DNA from: Flavobacterium aquicola
GTDB taxonomy: Bacteria > Bacteroidota > Bacteroidia > Flavobacteriales > Flavobacteriaceae
Assembly (NCBI RefSeq): GCF_003385115.1
Contig: NZ_QUNI01000005.1
Coordinates: forward strand, 190,446-254,445
Length of the DNA stretch: 64,000 bases
Direction: 5' to 3'
Translations under genes and position numbers: made by a program
Shown: piece after piece, positions 63,283 through 64,000 of the stretch
Numbering within the stretch: the first letter of the stretch is position 1
How the letters are laid out: every line of letters begins with the position of its first letter
The notes under the pieces: generated by a model
What the model saw: only the letters and a program-made list of their open reading frames with translations
What the model was told of the DNA's origin: nothing
The model's database searches: none

Positions 63283-63620
63283 ATTCTCAATTTATCCTTT
63301 TACAAAAATAGCAGAAAAGTGATGCAGATTGATTTTTTTTAAAGAGATGAAGAGTTTTTTAACCGGCGCAGCATAAAAGATAGAGAGTGTAAATTAAACA
63401 GCTCAAGTTTTATAAAAAACTATGTAAGAATTAGATTTAAATAAAATTTAAGTTTTTATTAAGAATAAATCAGTTGAACGGGTGTTTTTACCTGTTGAAT
63501 TTCAAGGGACTAATGTGTGAAGTAATGTAATTTTAGAGTACATTTGGTATTCAAAAAATATCACGGTTTTTATGTGATTGATTTTTTAAGAGATATTATA
63601 ATTTATTTAAAGTTTTTAAA

Positions 63621-63716
63621 ATGAATGCACTTCTGACTTTGATGCTTTTAATGACCAATTTTATTTGTCAAGTTATAATTGATGTGGTTACGTGGGCAGC
63701 GGGATTATTTAGCTAA
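63621..63716 (+). CDS. Possible 31-residue hydrophobic peptide
   Basis: A short frame encodes MNALLTLMLLMTNFICQVIIDV followed by VTWAAGLFS (written here in two parts). It is one hydrophobic helix with no charged residues apart from one Asp, like small membrane peptides. It lies in the 467-bp gap between the phosphatase gene and the truncated gene at the window edge. There is no clear TAnnTTTG box, so it may be spurious; the frame is too short to judge by coding statistics. Confidence 0.3.
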   Translation: MNALLTLMLLMTNFICQVIIDVVTWAAGLFS

Positions 63717-63749
63717 TTGCAATAATCATTTTATGATGAAATAAAACTT

Positions 63750-64000
63750 TTATTGAACATCATATTTCATTTTCCTTAAAATTCGTAAAGCTTCCTTAAA
63801 CGAAAGATACACTTGCGTATAGGGTTTTAATAACGTTTTTGCATCTATCAGCTTTTGTTTTGCATCTTCAAAACCATTGAGATAGCAGATCATAAAGGTT
63901 GATGGCAAATGATTCAAATCTCTTTTTTCGTTTTCTGTTAGTCTGCTGTTTTTTTCCAGTTTATTTAGTAAGGCAATGTTTGAATTATAAATATGAAACA
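63750..64000 (-). CDS. Hypothetical protein, 5'-truncated by the window edge
   Basis: The minus strand is open from the window edge to a TAA at 63750-63752, giving the last 82 residues of a protein. It reads FHIYNSNIALLNKLEKNSRL near the edge, then LNHLPSTFMICYLNGFEDAKQ and LLKPYTQVYLSFKEALRIL, ending RKMKYDVQ. It is helical and basic at the end. I do not recognise the family. The start is outside the window. Confidence 0.65.
   Translation of the reverse strand, partial: FHIYNSNIALLNKLEKNSRLTENEKRDLNHLPSTFMICYLNGFEDAKQKLIDAKTLLKPYTQVYLSFKEALRILRKMKYDVQ

Overview
The window is AT-rich and looks like a Flavobacterium-type chromosome (Bacteroidota, Flavobacteriaceae). The evidence is consistent: promoters of the form TTG-N18/20-TAnnTTTG instead of sigma-70 boxes, many SPII lipoproteins, TonB-dependent receptors, a SusB-like GH97, an SDR-type threonine dehydrogenase, a long PurF (632 aa), and Bacteroidota-specific families (IPExxxVDY, DUF6377, DUF5689). 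No rRNA, tRNA, CRISPR array or phage was seen.

Region 1 (1-10.7 kb) is accessory. Small plus-strand genes (lipoproteins, serine hydrolases, an AraC regulator, a DUF2975/XRE pair, an SRPBCC protein) are each separated by relatives of one long imperfect palindrome. The best copies carry integron attC-like outer boxes and end 20-65 nt before the next ORF. No integrase is visible, so this resembles an integron-less cassette cluster. It is further invaded by a 109-bp MITE with a clean 4-bp target duplication and by a second pair of ~113-bp elements. A divergent azoR/lysR pair sits inside it.

Region 2 (10.7-28.5 kb) is mostly housekeeping: a GH63-like glucosidase, threonine dehydrogenase, a lipoprotein-mfd operon, a D-lactate dehydrogenase-like enzyme in two ORFs, an ACT-domain protein, YraN and Mn-type SOD. 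A small plus-strand island (toxin-antitoxin, AraC, SDR) lies between two paralogous minus-strand lipoprotein genes.

Region 3 (28.5-29.2 kb) has no protein gene. It holds three tandem ~240-bp units on the minus strand, each with a -7 promoter box, a 5' hairpin and an intrinsic terminator: three apparent small-RNA genes of about 75 nt.

Region 4 (29.2-44 kb) is core: purF, a PfkB kinase, an ECF sigma factor with a small membrane partner, rnhA, purN, acpP-fabF-rnc, an IPExxxVDY protein, pyk, then a DUF6377 membrane regulator beside a SusB-like alpha-glucosidase.

Region 5 (44-64 kb) holds outer-membrane uptake genes (a DUF5689 lipoprotein with a TonB receptor, and a second TonB receptor), an MFS and an APC transporter, oxidoreductases (Gfo/Idh/MocA, OYE, ALDH7), an S66 peptidase, a secreted EEP nuclease/phosphatase, a class II cyclic-nucleotide phosphodiesterase, a PPP-type phosphatase and a truncated gene at the end. 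Structured intergenic repeats are scattered through regions 2 and 5, including one three-copy family whose hairpin stem shows compensatory base changes.
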